Counted from the first letter of the stretch, positions 8,516 through 17,576 are shown. The stretch: 64,000 nt of DNA from JANQRA01 sp035762545 (GCA_035762545.1 DASTOM010000008.1:1-64000); one strand, 5' to 3'. The notes: generated from the sequence alone by a model not told the origin. Translations and numbers: made by a program.

Positions 8516-9709
8516 TCAGGGTTCTTCGTGTCGTTTCTCAGTTGGTTCTCGCGACAGCAACCGGGCTGGTCCGACGATGTCGTCACCGAAGCGATCTCGC
8601 ACTTCGGCGAGGGCCGACTCGATCCGCTGCCAGGTCTCCGACCCACCGATCTCGAGCTGTGCGGGAGCGCATCCGGGTTCGAGCGAGGTGGCGGCCAGAC
8701 CCAGGAGACGCACCGCCCCCGGGTCACCCGCCTCCGACAGGAGCTCACGTGAGATCTGGAACAGTTCCCGGGCTCCGTCGGTGGCGCCAGGGATCGTCTG
8801 GGATCGGGTGATGGTCGTGAAGTCCGCTCTGCGCAGCTTCAATGTCACCGTCCTCCCGCGCAGGCCGGCCCGGCGCAATCGCCCGGAGAGTTTCTGGGCG
8901 TGGGCGAGAAGCGACGTCTCGATGACTTCCAACGACTCGAGGTCGATGTCGTAGGTCTCTTCCACCGAGATCGATTTGGCGCTGGAGTCGGGGACCACGG
9001 GACGGGGGTCGACCCCGTTGGCCAGGTCGTGGAGGTGCCGGCCCGTCGTCGGCCCCACTGCGGTGATGAGGGCTGGGGCGGGCAGGTCGGCGATGTCGCC
9101 CACCGTCTCCACACCGAGGCGGGTCAGCGCCGCCGCTGTCGCCGGTCCCACGCCCCACAGCGACGTGGCCGGGAGAGGGCGGAGAAACCCCTCCTGTTCC
9201 GTCTTGGGGACATGACGGAGCCCGTCGGGCTTCCCAGCCTCCGACGCCAGCTTGGCGACGAACTTGACCGACGCCACTCCCACCGAGGCGGGGAGACCGA
9301 TCTGGTTTCTGATCTCGGCTCGAACCGCCTCACCGACGTCGACCGGGGACTCGAAGTGGAGTCGGAGACCGGTCACATCGAGGAAGGCCTCGTCGAGGCT
9401 GAGACCCTCCACGAGTGGCGTGAACCCCCTGAAGATCGAGAACAGATCCTCCGAGACCTCGCCATACCGACCGTGGCGGGGCGAGATGACCATGAGTTGG
9501 GGGCACATCCGGAGTGCGGTTGCCGTCGGTTGGGCAGAGCGAACTCCGAACTCCCTCGCCTCATAGGAGGCGCTGGCGATGACACCCCTCGGGCCCTTCC
9601 CACCAACTGCGACCGGATGCCCGACCAGGGCGCGGTCGTCGAGCCGTTCCACTTCGACGAAGAAGCTGTCCATGTCGACATGGAGGATCGGCTCGCTCCA
9701 AGACGTCAC
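8516..9709 (-). CDS. dinB: DNA polymerase IV (Y-family translesion polymerase)
   Basis: A 397-residue error-prone DNA polymerase that bypasses template lesions. Catalytic metal ligands are seen in LHVDMDSFF (Asp12) and LSLDEAFLDVT (Asp106-Glu107). The helix-hairpin-helix region LWGVGPATAAALTRLGV and the little-finger domain with GRTVTLKLRRADFTTITRS follow. No C-terminal beta-clamp motif of the QL(S)LF form is obvious; the tail ends RLLSREPTEKRHEEP. The gene is on its own, with no clear SOS box visible upstream. The length is close to that of the DinB/DinX family. Confidence 0.95.
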   Translation of the reverse strand: MTSWSEPILHVDMDSFFVEVERLDDRALVGHPVAVGGKGPRGVIASASYEAREFGVRSAQPTATALRMCPQLMVISPRHGRYGEVSEDLFSIFRGFTPLVEGLSLDEAFLDVTGLRLHFESPVDVGEAVRAEIRNQIGLPASVGVASVKFVAKLASEAGKPDGLRHVPKTEQEGFLRPLPATSLWGVGPATAAALTRLGVETVGDIADLPAPALITAVGPTTGRHLHDLANGVDPRPVVPDSSAKSISVEETYDIDLESLEVIETSLLAHAQKLSGRLRRAGLRGRTVTLKLRRADFTTITRSQTIPGATDGARELFQISRELLSEAGDPGAVRLLGLAATSLEPGCAPAQLEIGGSETWQRIESALAEVRDRFGDDIVGPARLLSREPTEKRHEEP

Positions 9710-9851
9710 GTCGGGTGCCTGTGCGCCGGCATGACGGCCATATCCAGGAGGAAGGGAAAGGCCGGGTTGAGCGGGTTGGTGGCCATCGTCCCGGACGATA
9801 GAGGCGAGTTACCGGGCCTAGTGCATGGATCGGGCCAAACTACGGAGGTCA

Positions 9852-10529
9852 ATGGCAGCCCTGGTCCATCTCGTACGGCACGCAGAGGTCGACAACCCCG
9901 ATCATCTGGTGTGTGGCTCCATGCCGGGCTTCGACCTATCCCCGCACGGCCTGGAGCAGGCTCGCCGGGTGGGCCGATATCTCGGGCCACGGGCGGTGGT
10001 GGCCATCTGGTCGTCGCCTCAGCAACGGGCCCTGCGCACCGCCGAAGAGATCGCATCCCGGTCGGGTGTGCCGGTGCGAGTACACCCAGAGCTCACCGAC
10101 TGGTCACTGATGGAACGGTGGAAGGGTCACCCGTGGAACTCCCTGCCGGAGCGTTTTCCCGGTGAGCTGGAGGCCTATCTCGACCACCCCGAGAAGCTGG
10201 ACTTCGTCGAGGAGCAACTCCGAGATGTCGCCGACCGCCTCTCCTCGGTGGCACGGGCCCTCGACACCGACCATCCCCACGGGGACGTCATCGTCGTCTC
10301 CCACCAGGACACAATCCAGGCAGCTCGCTTTGCCCTCACCGGCTCGGACTTCTCGACCTTCCACGACTCAAAACCGGGTCCTGGCTCGGTGGTCACACTG
10401 CGACCCGGCCGGTCCTGGAAGGAGGAGACCTTCTGGGATCCAGGTGAGAGCCCCAGGTTCGGGGAGCGCCAGTCCGACCTCAGGGTGGTCACCACCGCCG
10501 GCCCCCCGGAGGGCCCGACCTCGGCCTGA
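9852..10529 (+). CDS. Histidine phosphatase family protein
   Basis: A 225-residue member of the histidine phosphatase (phosphoglycerate mutase-like) superfamily. The catalytic phospho-histidine motif LVRHAEVDNP comes near the N-terminus, the second Arg in SSPQQRALRTAEEI, and the second His in VIVVSHQDTIQ. The ATG at 9852 is preferred to 9825 because GGAGG lies just upstream and the family begins directly with this beta strand. Substrate unknown; similar actinobacterial proteins are annotated MSMEG_4193-like phosphomutases. It is divergent from dinB. Confidence 0.87.
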   Translation: MAALVHLVRHAEVDNPDHLVCGSMPGFDLSPHGLEQARRVGRYLGPRAVVAIWSSPQQRALRTAEEIASRSGVPVRVHPELTDWSLMERWKGHPWNSLPERFPGELEAYLDHPEKLDFVEEQLRDVADRLSSVARALDTDHPHGDVIVVSHQDTIQAARFALTGSDFSTFHDSKPGPGSVVTLRPGRSWKEETFWDPGESPRFGERQSDLRVVTTAGPPEGPTSA

Positions 10530-10579
10530 CCGGAGCCTGAGACTTCACGAACCTGTTCGTCTGCTGGCAGACTTCTCAC

Positions 10580-11323
10580 GTGACCAAACCCCTCCTCGCC
10601 GGAACGACGCTCCTCGCTGCCCTCGGGTGGATCGTGGCTCTGATCGTCGATCCCGGGCCGCTGGAGTGGGCGCCGGCACTGCTCTACGGGGTCGGGTTGC
10701 TGGCCATGGCCACCGTCGCCACCGTGGGCATGGTCGTCGTCGGCGGACGCTGGGCACACCGTCTCGGCCTGGTCTCGATCGGATTCGGACTGGCCCTGGC
10801 CCTGATTCGTCCCATCGACGTCTGGTGGGTCTTTGCCGTTGGGTTGACCGGGCTGGCCACGGTTGCCCTCCTCTCCCCCGGTTTGACTGGTGGCATCAGG
10901 AGGCTGCCCTCGGCTTCCGGGCCTCCGCCCCGGGCGATCGCTCCCCCGTTGATCCTTCTCGCCGCCCCCTGTGTCCTCGGGCTCGCCGGCAACGAGGCCA
11001 CGCCGTGGGCGCTCCTGGTCGTTGGGTTGAGTGCCCCCAGCTTCGCGTTCGCCTACAGCCGGGTCATTCCCGGTGGTCTTCTCGGAGTGAGATTGGTCTG
11101 GCCGGTCATGACTCTCGCCCTCTCCCCTCTTCTCGGGCTCTGGGGAGGGATCACCGCGGCTGTGCTGGCAGTCGTCGTGGGGGGGGCCTCGTGGCACCGG
11201 GCAGTGAAGGCGTCCTATCACCCGCCGGTCGAGGCCGGAACCACCTTCCCCATCCCCCCGGAGCTCGTGCCGCGGGAGGTGCTGGACGCGGCCGACATCG
11301 ACGACACCGGGCGACGTCGATGA
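10580..11323 (+). CDS. Multi-pass integral membrane protein of unknown function
   Basis: A 247-residue very hydrophobic protein with about six to seven predicted helices (for example residues 5-24, 32-53, 60-80, 85-102, 117-135, 138-155, 165-195) and a polar C-terminal tail. It starts with GTG at 10580. I do not recognise a family; there are no catalytic motifs. Its stop overlaps the ATG of the next small membrane gene (ATGA), so the pair are co-translated and may form one complex. Confidence 0.7.
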   Translation: MTKPLLAGTTLLAALGWIVALIVDPGPLEWAPALLYGVGLLAMATVATVGMVVVGGRWAHRLGLVSIGFGLALALIRPIDVWWVFAVGLTGLATVALLSPGLTGGIRRLPSASGPPPRAIAPPLILLAAPCVLGLAGNEATPWALLVVGLSAPSFAFAYSRVIPGGLLGVRLVWPVMTLALSPLLGLWGGITAAVLAVVVGGASWHRAVKASYHPPVEAGTTFPIPPELVPREVLDAADIDDTGRRR

Positions 11324-11565
11324 GACGGATGCCCAACCCCTGGATCGCCGTCCCCGCCCTGGCGTTGGGTGCCCTGGCCGCGGCTCTCGGCTGGGTGGTC
11401 ACCGACGTCTCCTGCCGACAACCCGACCTCGCCGGTGTTGTCAGACCTTGCTATGGCTGGGCGGCGTTCTTCGCCGTCCTCTCGTTCCTGGTCGTGACGG
11501 TCGGAGTGGCCCTGCTCCTCGTCCTCGTCTTTCGCAGCCTCGCCGAGTGGCGGGAGCGTCAATAG
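11320..11565 (+). CDS. Small two-helix membrane protein
   Basis: An 81-residue protein with two hydrophobic helices (about residues 8-27 and 45-70) and two cysteines in the short connecting loop (SCRQPDLAGVVRPCYGW), which could form an extracytoplasmic disulfide. ATG 11320 overlaps the upstream stop by four bases. The gene is followed 17 bases later by a strong hairpin that separates it from convergent acpP. Function unknown; real because of coupling and coding-like composition. Confidence 0.65.
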   Translation: MRRMPNPWIAVPALALGALAAALGWVVTDVSCRQPDLAGVVRPCYGWAAFFAVLSFLVVTVGVALLLVLVFRSLAEWRERQ

Positions 11566-11582
11566 CGATACAACGAACCCTG

Positions 11583-11616
11583 GGGTTCCCGGCGTCGGTT
11601 TCGACGCCCGGAACCC
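11583..11616. terminator. Bidirectional hairpin between convergent genes
   Basis: A 15-bp stem (11583-11597 with 11602-11616, one C-C mismatch) closed by a GTTT loop lies between the stops of the small membrane gene and acpP. It lacks a long T tract on either strand. The sequence ACGAACCC at 11573 and GGGTTCCCGGCGTCG in the stem recur almost exactly in the hairpin at 19387-19439, so both belong to one repeated element family in this genome. Confidence 0.7.
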
Positions 11617-11628
11617 GGGGCTCGGGGT

Positions 11629-11871
11629 CTAGCTCAGCTTCTGATGGACGAGGTCTACGGCCTGGCCGACGGTCATGATGGACTCGGCTTCCTCGTCGGG
11701 GATCTTCACGTCAAACTCGTCTTCGAGAGCCATCAACAGCTCCACGACGCCGAGGCTGTCGACATCGAGGTCCTCCTCGAAATGGGCGTCGTCCTTGATC
11801 TTCGACGCGTCCAAACCGAGCTCGGATACGAGCACTCCCGTGAGTCTCTCGGAGACTTCGCTCCTGTCCAT
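11629..11871 (-). CDS. acpP: Acyl carrier protein
   Basis: An 80-residue acidic carrier protein of type II fatty acid synthesis. The phosphopantetheine attachment serine is Ser39 in the motif DLDVDSLGVVELL. The acidic helix II that contacts Fab enzymes is conserved. It is last in the fabD-fabH-fabG-acpP order, 33 bases after fabG, and is followed by the hairpin terminator. A fabF gene does not follow here, unlike the classical cluster. Confidence 0.95.
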   Translation of the reverse strand: MDRSEVSERLTGVLVSELGLDASKIKDDAHFEEDLDVDSLGVVELLMALEDEFDVKIPDEEAESIMTVGQAVDLVHQKLS

Positions 11872-11904
11872 TTTCCTTTTTCTCCTTCTTTGGTTGGCGA
11901 GAAC

Positions 11905-12654
11905 TTACAGCGACAGACCGCCGTCGACCGAAATCACCTGTCCGGTGAGGTACGACGATTCGTCTGATGCGAGGAAGCGGACAACCCCGGCGATCTCCTC
12001 GGGGCGACCGAATCGTCCCAAGCTCACCGCTCCGGCCGCCGCAGTCTTGACGTCTTCGGCGAGACCCTGAGTCATGTCGGTTTCGACGTAACCCGGAGCC
12101 ACGACGTTGGCCGTTATCCCACGGGAGCCGACTTCCTTCGACACCGACTTCGTCAAGGCGATTATCCCGGCTTTCGATGCGGCGTAGTTGGCCTGACCGG
12201 AGTTGCCGACGATGCCGGCCACGGAGGCGATCGAGATCACCCGCCCCCAACGCGAACGCAACATGGCACGCAGGGCCGCCTTGGTACACAAGAACACGGA
12301 CCGGAGGTTCGTGGCGATGACTGCATCGAAGTCTTCGACACTCATGCGCAGCAGGAGTTGGTCCCGGGTGATACCTGCGTTGTTGACCAGCACGAGAGGT
12401 GCTCCCAGTTGGCCGGTCACGATCTCGAACATGGCTGTGACTGCCGCCTCGTCACTCACATCGGCCTGCACCGCTATGGCGCGCCCACCGGTGGACTCGA
12501 TCGATGCGACCACCTCCTCGGCGGCGGCTGCATTCGACGAGTAGTTCACGGCGACCTGGTGTCCGGAGGAGGCGAGGGCCAGAGACATGGCGCGCCCGAT
12601 GCCACGAGATCCCCCGGTGACGAGAGCAGTTCTCGGTTCGGACCCCTCCGTCAC
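11905..12654 (-). CDS. fabG: 3-oxoacyl-[acyl-carrier-protein] reductase
   Basis: A 249-residue short-chain dehydrogenase that reduces beta-ketoacyl-ACP with NADPH. It shows the dinucleotide motif TGGSRGIG (residues 13-20), NNAG (91-94), the catalytic Ser144, Tyr157 and Lys161 in GQANYAASKAG, and the C-terminal TGQVISVDGG. The GTG at 12654 is chosen because it overlaps the fabH stop by four bases (GTGA). The longer open frame upstream lies within fabH and is not homologous in character. Part of the fatty acid synthesis operon. Confidence 0.94.
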   Translation of the reverse strand: MTEGSEPRTALVTGGSRGIGRAMSLALASSGHQVAVNYSSNAAAAEEVVASIESTGGRAIAVQADVSDEAAVTAMFEIVTGQLGAPLVLVNNAGITRDQLLLRMSVEDFDAVIATNLRSVFLCTKAALRAMLRSRWGRVISIASVAGIVGNSGQANYAASKAGIIALTKSVSKEVGSRGITANVVAPGYVETDMTQGLAEDVKTAAAGAVSLGRFGRPEEIAGVVRFLASDESSYLTGQVISVDGGLSL

Positions 12655-13736
12655 GTTTGCTTCTCCGGCAAGCCGAAGAAGTCGAAGTTGGGTTGGAGAA
12701 GCTCCATCGTGTCGCGGTCCGGTGGGGGCAGGGCGGCGTCCGACTCGGCGATCGGGTCGATCCGATCGCCCCATTTGTACACGGCCGAGCCCCAGCTCAA
12801 CCCGCCACCGAACGCAGTGAAGACGATGTTGTCCCCCGGCTTGATCCGGCCTTCCTCGAGGGCCTCGGTGAGGGCCACCGGGATGGTCGCAGCCGAGGTG
12901 TTGCCGTAGGAGTGAATGTTGACGTAGACCTTCGCCTCGGGAAGCCCGAGTCGGCGTGCCGTTGCGTCGATGATCCGCACGTTGGCTTGATGCGGGATGA
13001 GCAGATCCACATCTTCGAGATCGATGCCGGCCTCGTTGAGCGCGATGATCGACGACTCACCCATCTTGGTGACGGCCCGACGAAACACCTCCTGGCCTTC
13101 CATCGACACCCCGCTCTTTGCCGGATCGGGTTGAGTCCGGTCCCCCATGGTCCCGTCGACCGGCGTCTCCAGGATGTGATAGACCGATCCGTCCAGACCG
13201 AGGTTGGAGGCGAGCAGACCGGACTCACCGTCGCTCGGCTCCAGCACCACGGCTCCGGCCCCGTCTCCGAAGAGGACGCACGTCGTCCGATCCGTGAAGT
13301 CCATCACGTAATGGAGTTTCTCGGCGCCAATCAGCAGGACCGTGTTGTTGGTCCCGCCCCTGATCATGTTGGTCCCGACGACCAGCCCGTAGACGAACCC
13401 GGAGCAGGCGGCGTTGAGGTCCATGGCGGCGCAGTTGCTGGCGCCGATCTTCTTCTGCACGAGGGACGCCGTGGACGGAATCAGGGAGTCCGGGGTACAT
13501 GTGGCGACGAGGAGGAGGTCGACGTCCTCGGGGGTCTTGCCTGCGGCGGCCAGGGCACGAAGCCCGGCCACCGCGGCCATGTCGGAGGTGTCGACGTGGC
13601 TGATACGTCTCTCTTTGATCCCGGTGCGCGTGCTGATCCATTCGTCCGAAGTGTCGATGATCTGTTCGAGGTCGTGGTTGGAAAGGACGTTGGGGGGCAT
13701 GCATTTCCCCCACCCGGTTATCTGTGAAGTCTTCAT
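12651..13736 (-). CDS. fabH: Beta-ketoacyl-ACP synthase III
   Basis: A 361-residue initiating condensing enzyme joining an acyl-CoA primer to malonyl-ACP. The catalytic triad is complete: Cys111 in NAACSGFVYG, His249 in PHQANVRIID and Asn279 in SYGNTSAATIP. The protein is about 30 residues longer than E. coli FabH, with an extra C-terminal tail (ALPPPDRDTMELLQPNFD) after the usual GGGLSWGSAV end. ATG at 13736, 13 bases after fabD. It is translationally coupled to fabG. Confidence 0.95.
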   Translation of the reverse strand: MKTSQITGWGKCMPPNVLSNHDLEQIIDTSDEWISTRTGIKERRISHVDTSDMAAVAGLRALAAAGKTPEDVDLLLVATCTPDSLIPSTASLVQKKIGASNCAAMDLNAACSGFVYGLVVGTNMIRGGTNNTVLLIGAEKLHYVMDFTDRTTCVLFGDGAGAVVLEPSDGESGLLASNLGLDGSVYHILETPVDGTMGDRTQPDPAKSGVSMEGQEVFRRAVTKMGESSIIALNEAGIDLEDVDLLIPHQANVRIIDATARRLGLPEAKVYVNIHSYGNTSAATIPVALTEALEEGRIKPGDNIVFTAFGGGLSWGSAVYKWGDRIDPIAESDAALPPPDRDTMELLQPNFDFFGLPEKQT

Positions 13737-13749
13737 TACTGCTCCTGAG

Positions 13750-14685
13750 TCATCCCATGGTAACGAGGGACTTCACGACGCCGGGGATGTCCTCGGGGCT
13801 GGAAACGACCTCGACCGTGGCGTCGCCGACCGTGCGACGGGCCATGCCGGCCGTCACGTCACCGGGACCGACGTGGATGAAGGTGTCGATCCCGGCGTTG
13901 GCCATGTCGAGAAGACTCTCTGCGAAGCGGACCGGCGAGACGACCTGGGCGACCAGCGTCTCCGCGAGGTGGGAAGGATCGTGGGGTCGGGCGGTGGTGT
14001 TCGACCACACCGGAAATGCCGGCTCGGAGAACTCCGCCTGGGCCAGGGCGGCTCCGACCCCGTCCGTGGCCGGCTGCATGAAGGTGGAATGGAACGCGCC
14101 GGCGACCTTCAGCGGGATCACCCGACGCACGCCCATCTCACGTCCGTGCTCCTCGAGCCATTGGATGTCTTCGTGGGATCCCGCCATCACGACCTGCCCG
14201 GGGGCGTTGAGGTTGGCGACCTGAAGAGTCCCGCCCACAGCCTCACTCCGGGCGGCGATCTCTCGCCCCTGGGCCTCGTCGGAGCCGATAAGGGCAGCCA
14301 TGCCCGAAGGGACGGCGTCGGCCGCGGCTGCCATCGCTCGACCTCGGGCTGAGACGACGGCGAGGGCGTCGTCGAAGCCGACGGCGCCGGAGGCGGCCAG
14401 CGCGGTGAATTCGCCCAGCGAGTGGCCCGCCGCACCGGCGATCGCTCCGCCGTACTCACCCTGGAAGGCCTGCCACAGGGTATAGGAGATGGCGAAGAGC
14501 GCCGGCTGGGCGTGCTCGGTACGGGTCAGCGCTTCCTCCGGGCCCTCGAGACACATCTCCCGCAACGACCATCCCAGGATCTCATCGGCGCGTGCACCGA
14601 GAAGATCGGGGTGTTCCTCGAAGAGCTCGGCGCCCATGCCGACCGTCTGGCTTCCCTGGCCGGGGAACAGGACTGCGACGCTCAT
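13750..14685 (-). CDS. fabD: Malonyl-CoA:ACP transacylase
   Basis: A 311-residue acyltransferase that loads malonyl groups onto ACP. It begins with the standard LFPGQGSQTVGMG oxyanion motif, has the nucleophile Ser89 in GHSLGEF, the substrate-gating Arg in VVSARGRAM and the catalytic His in VAGAFHSTFM. Length is normal for FabD. It lies 31 bases downstream of a threonine aldolase gene and directly precedes fabH. The cluster lacks plsX, unlike the E. coli arrangement. Confidence 0.95.
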   Translation of the reverse strand: MSVAVLFPGQGSQTVGMGAELFEEHPDLLGARADEILGWSLREMCLEGPEEALTRTEHAQPALFAISYTLWQAFQGEYGGAIAGAAGHSLGEFTALAASGAVGFDDALAVVSARGRAMAAAADAVPSGMAALIGSDEAQGREIAARSEAVGGTLQVANLNAPGQVVMAGSHEDIQWLEEHGREMGVRRVIPLKVAGAFHSTFMQPATDGVGAALAQAEFSEPAFPVWSNTTARPHDPSHLAETLVAQVVSPVRFAESLLDMANAGIDTFIHVGPGDVTAGMARRTVGDATVEVVSSPEDIPGVVKSLVTMG

Positions 14686-14716
14686 CCGGGTTTCGACCCG
14701 CCGGACCCGTCGGTGG

Positions 14717-15748
14717 TTACGTCAGAGCGGCGAATAGCCGCTCGACGTCTGTCTCATCGACATCCCGATGGGTGACGACTCGCCACCTCCCTCGGATCGG
14801 CGGGTTCGCCTTCAGGTTCGCCTGAGCCAACCGATCGGCGACATCGGGCCAATCGAGGCCGATGGCAGAGAAGTCGATCGCCACCAGGTTGGTGTCGACC
14901 TCGACGGGGTCGATGGAACCGGGGAATCGCTCCGCCATGCCCACGGCGAGCTTCTGGGCCAGCTGATGGTCCTCGACCAGCCGGGCTCGCTCGGCGAGTC
15001 CGATTCGGGCCGCGGCCGCGATCACCCCGGCCTGACGCATCGCTCCACCCATGCGCTCCCTGAGATATCGAATCTCGTCGATTGTCTCTTGCGATCCGCA
15101 CACGATCGACCCCACCGGGGCACCGAGGCCCTTGGAGAAGCAGAACTGGACGGTGTCGGCCAGGGCCCCCCATTCCGGGCCGTCGACACCTGTGGCCGCC
15201 ACCACATTCCAGATGCGAGCGCCATCGACATGGATGGCGAGACCGTGCTCCCGGGCCCGTGCGGAGGTAGCCGCCATCAGGTCGAAGGGGATCACCTTGC
15301 CCCCCGACATGTTGTGCGAGTTCTCCCAGGTCAACAGTCCGATCCTGGGAAAGAAGCCGGCAAGCTCCATCGCCTCGTCGACATCGGACGGCTCGATGCG
15401 ACCCCCCGGACGGTCGACGGTCCGAAAGGCCACGCCGGACAGCGCCTGTGCCGCCCCCGCCTCGATCGATCGGAGGTGTGACGAGGCGTTCGCCAGCACC
15501 TCCTCTCCGGGGTTGGTGTGGAACATGATGGAGAGCTGGTTGCCCATGGTCCCGGTGGGGACGAAGATCGCCGCCTCTTTGCCGATCGACGCGGCGGACT
15601 CCTCCTCCAGAGCGAGAACGGTGGGATCGTCGTGATAGACGTCGTCGCCGAGAGGGGCGCTCGTCATTGCCTCGAGCATGGCCGGGGTCGGCCGGGTCAC
15701 CGTGTCTGAGCGGAAGTCCGCGAGTCCGTCGGAGAAGGGCATCGGCAA
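14717..15748 (-). CDS. ltaE: Low-specificity L-threonine aldolase family protein
   Basis: A 343-residue PLP enzyme of the aspartate aminotransferase fold I. The start FRSDTVTRPTPAMLEAM is the family signature. HVDGARIWN holds the Asp that binds the pyridine nitrogen, and Lys206 in FCFSKGLGAPVGS is the Schiff-base lysine. It would cleave L-threonine or L-allo-threonine to glycine and acetaldehyde. It sits 31 bases downstream of the DUF1232 gene and 31 bases upstream of fabD, probably in one transcript. The link to fatty acid synthesis may be only transcriptional. Confidence 0.92.
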   Translation of the reverse strand: MPMPFSDGLADFRSDTVTRPTPAMLEAMTSAPLGDDVYHDDPTVLALEEESAASIGKEAAIFVPTGTMGNQLSIMFHTNPGEEVLANASSHLRSIEAGAAQALSGVAFRTVDRPGGRIEPSDVDEAMELAGFFPRIGLLTWENSHNMSGGKVIPFDLMAATSARAREHGLAIHVDGARIWNVVAATGVDGPEWGALADTVQFCFSKGLGAPVGSIVCGSQETIDEIRYLRERMGGAMRQAGVIAAAARIGLAERARLVEDHQLAQKLAVGMAERFPGSIDPVEVDTNLVAIDFSAIGLDWPDVADRLAQANLKANPPIRGRWRVVTHRDVDETDVERLFAALT

Positions 15749-15779
15749 ATGCTAGGACGCGGTGCGGACCCCGGAAATC

Positions 15780-16211
15780 TCAGCCGCTGAGTCGATCGAT
15801 GATCTGCCCGACACGCTTGGGGACGATGTTGCGGGAAACCCCGACTATGTCCCTGACGAGGGCGAGCAGGTCACCGGGACCGTCCCAATGCTCGTTGACG
15901 ATGTCCGGTCCGGCCCTCTCGATGAGGGCGTCGATCGCGAACATCACGATCACGACGTCGTCGGCCCAGCCGACGACCGGGATCACCTCGGGGATCAGGT
16001 CGATGGGGCTCATCACGTACGCGGCGGCGAGACCCAAGCCGATCTTGGCCCGTCTCGGCACTCTCGGGTCCTTGAGGAGCCGGCCGACGAGTTTGATGAT
16101 GTTGGGCATCATCAGGACGGCATCGGTCACCAGCTGGCGACCCTGGATGCTGTGACCCTGAGGCGGCAAGACCTCGTCGGGTCTTATGCGATGTGGCTCC
16201 TGGCTTGTCAC
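15780..16211 (-). CDS. DUF1232 (YkvA-like) membrane-associated protein
   Basis: A 143-residue protein carrying the DUF1232 core AAAYVMSPIDLIPEVIPVVGWADDVVIV, here given as the signature SPIDLIPEVIPVVGWADD at about residues 68-85. The family is small and membrane-associated, with unknown function. Its ATG at 16211 overlaps the stop of the 63-residue gene upstream (ATGA). It is the last member of the ArsA-like gene group before threonine aldolase. Confidence 0.88.
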   Translation of the reverse strand: MTSQEPHRIRPDEVLPPQGHSIQGRQLVTDAVLMMPNIIKLVGRLLKDPRVPRRAKIGLGLAAAYVMSPIDLIPEVIPVVGWADDVVIVMFAIDALIERAGPDIVNEHWDGPGDLLALVRDIVGVSRNIVPKRVGQIIDRLSG

Positions 16212-16399
16212 TCGACCTCGATCCTTTGCAAGACGTCGGATTCTGACCCATCATGGTCGGATTGGTCGCCAATGCCACCAATCTCTTCGATCACTGCCTC
16301 GACCGCCTTGAGACCCTCTATCAGTGCCTGGATCATGTGGAACGCCACCCGCCGACCGGCCCGTCCCAACGCTGCCACGGTCGGCGAGGTCTCCTTCAC
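16208..16399 (-). CDS. Small acidic protein in the ArsA-like operon
   Basis: A 63-residue acidic protein with a central amphipathic helix (MIQALIEGLKAVEAVIEEIG). Its ATG at 16399 overlaps the ArsA-like stop by four bases and its stop overlaps the DUF1232 ATG by four bases, so it is tightly translation-coupled on both sides; this is the main evidence that it is real. I do not recognise the family. A role as a helical partner of the ATPase or SRPBCC protein is possible but untested. Confidence 0.7.
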   Translation of the reverse strand: MKETSPTVAALGRAGRRVAFHMIQALIEGLKAVEAVIEEIGGIGDQSDHDGSESDVLQRIEVE

Positions 16400-17574
16400 G
16401 ATCTACGTCCCGGCTCGCCGAAGGCCACCCGCAGTGTTCCTCCGTCGAGGGACGCCTTGGTGACCTCCCGACGGTGCAGCGCATCGGGAAGGAGGAACGA
16501 CCGTCGGTACGACCCGAGTTGCACATACAGCTCGTGCCCGTGGCGGAACACGTCGAGATCCGACTTCTCGAAGAACGGGACGTCGAGCTCCATAGTCACT
16601 GCCTTGCCGTCCTCGACCACACGGAACGGGCTCCTGGCGTGGAAGTCGGCAATGGGGTCGTCCTCCCCGTAGAGCTCCCCGGCCATGAACCGTAGGCGAT
16701 CGACACCCACCATCTCGTCGTCGAAGAGACGAAGCCGCAGCCTCGGAACCTCGGCGAATGCGTCGTCGATGGAGTCGAGATGCCCTTTCTGGATGGCGCG
16801 CCATCTCTCGAAGTAGGGATCCTCGACGACATCGGGAAGCACCCGATTGACGACAACGCCGTCGACGCCGTACCCGAAGAGGCCCAGATAGCTGTAGGTG
16901 CGTCTCGCCTCGTCGATGACCATCTTCTCCGGATTGACCACCAGGCGGGCCGATGTGACCTCGGGCTGGGACATCAGCTCCTTGACCCCCTCGATCGACT
17001 CGAACACCGACTGGGCGGCGGTGAACACCTCGTCTTCAGGGATGGGGAGACTGGTGAGCCGGTTGAGCAGAGGTCTCGCCGCCCTCATCAGACGTCGCTC
17101 GGTGGGCAGGACTTTTTCGAAGTACCACGACAACACCTCGGGGAGGGAGAGCAGCCGGAGGGTCTCGGCGGTGGGGGCGCAGTCGACGACGACCACGTCG
17201 TACTCACCGGAGCGGGCGTGCCGGTTCACCTCGAGCAGGGCGAACAGTTCGTCCATGCCCGGGAACACGAGGAACTCCTCGGCCTCGATCCCGGCTGCCC
17301 CACCCCAGTCCAGGACGTCGATCAACTGATCACGGATCGATCCCCAATAGCGGTCCAGCTGGCGTTGGGTGTCGATCTGCTGACCGGAGAGCCGGTCCAC
17401 GATCCGGGTCGGGTCACTCTCCAGTCCGACTGTGAGTGAATCCGCCAGTGAGTGGGCGGGGTCGGTGGAGGTGACCAGAGTGCGATAACCGGCGTCAGCG
17501 GCTGCCAGGGCCGTTGCGGCGGCGACGGTGGTCTTTCCCACTCCCCCTTTGCCGGTCACGAGGACGATCCTCAT
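16396..17574 (-). CDS. ArsA/Get3-like P-loop ATPase
   Basis: A 392-residue deviant-Walker ATPase of the ArsA/GET3 group. It begins MRIVLVTGKGGVGKTT with the signature Lys of the deviant P-loop (residues 8-15), then TSTDPAHSLADSL as switch I and VVVDCAPTAETLRLL as switch II. The C-terminal region contains LDVPFFEKSDLDV and the Rossmann-distal beta domain typical of bacterial paralogs. The long upstream open frame is rejected because it lies inside the SRPBCC gene. It starts two bases after the SRPBCC stop. Arsenite export is not suggested by any neighbour, so cargo or membrane-protein handling is an equal possibility. Confidence 0.88.
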   Translation of the reverse strand: MRIVLVTGKGGVGKTTVAAATALAAADAGYRTLVTSTDPAHSLADSLTVGLESDPTRIVDRLSGQQIDTQRQLDRYWGSIRDQLIDVLDWGGAAGIEAEEFLVFPGMDELFALLEVNRHARSGEYDVVVVDCAPTAETLRLLSLPEVLSWYFEKVLPTERRLMRAARPLLNRLTSLPIPEDEVFTAAQSVFESIEGVKELMSQPEVTSARLVVNPEKMVIDEARRTYSYLGLFGYGVDGVVVNRVLPDVVEDPYFERWRAIQKGHLDSIDDAFAEVPRLRLRLFDDEMVGVDRLRFMAGELYGEDDPIADFHARSPFRVVEDGKAVTMELDVPFFEKSDLDVFRHGHELYVQLGSYRRSFLLPDALHRREVTKASLDGGTLRVAFGEPGRRS

Positions 17575-17576
17575 GG

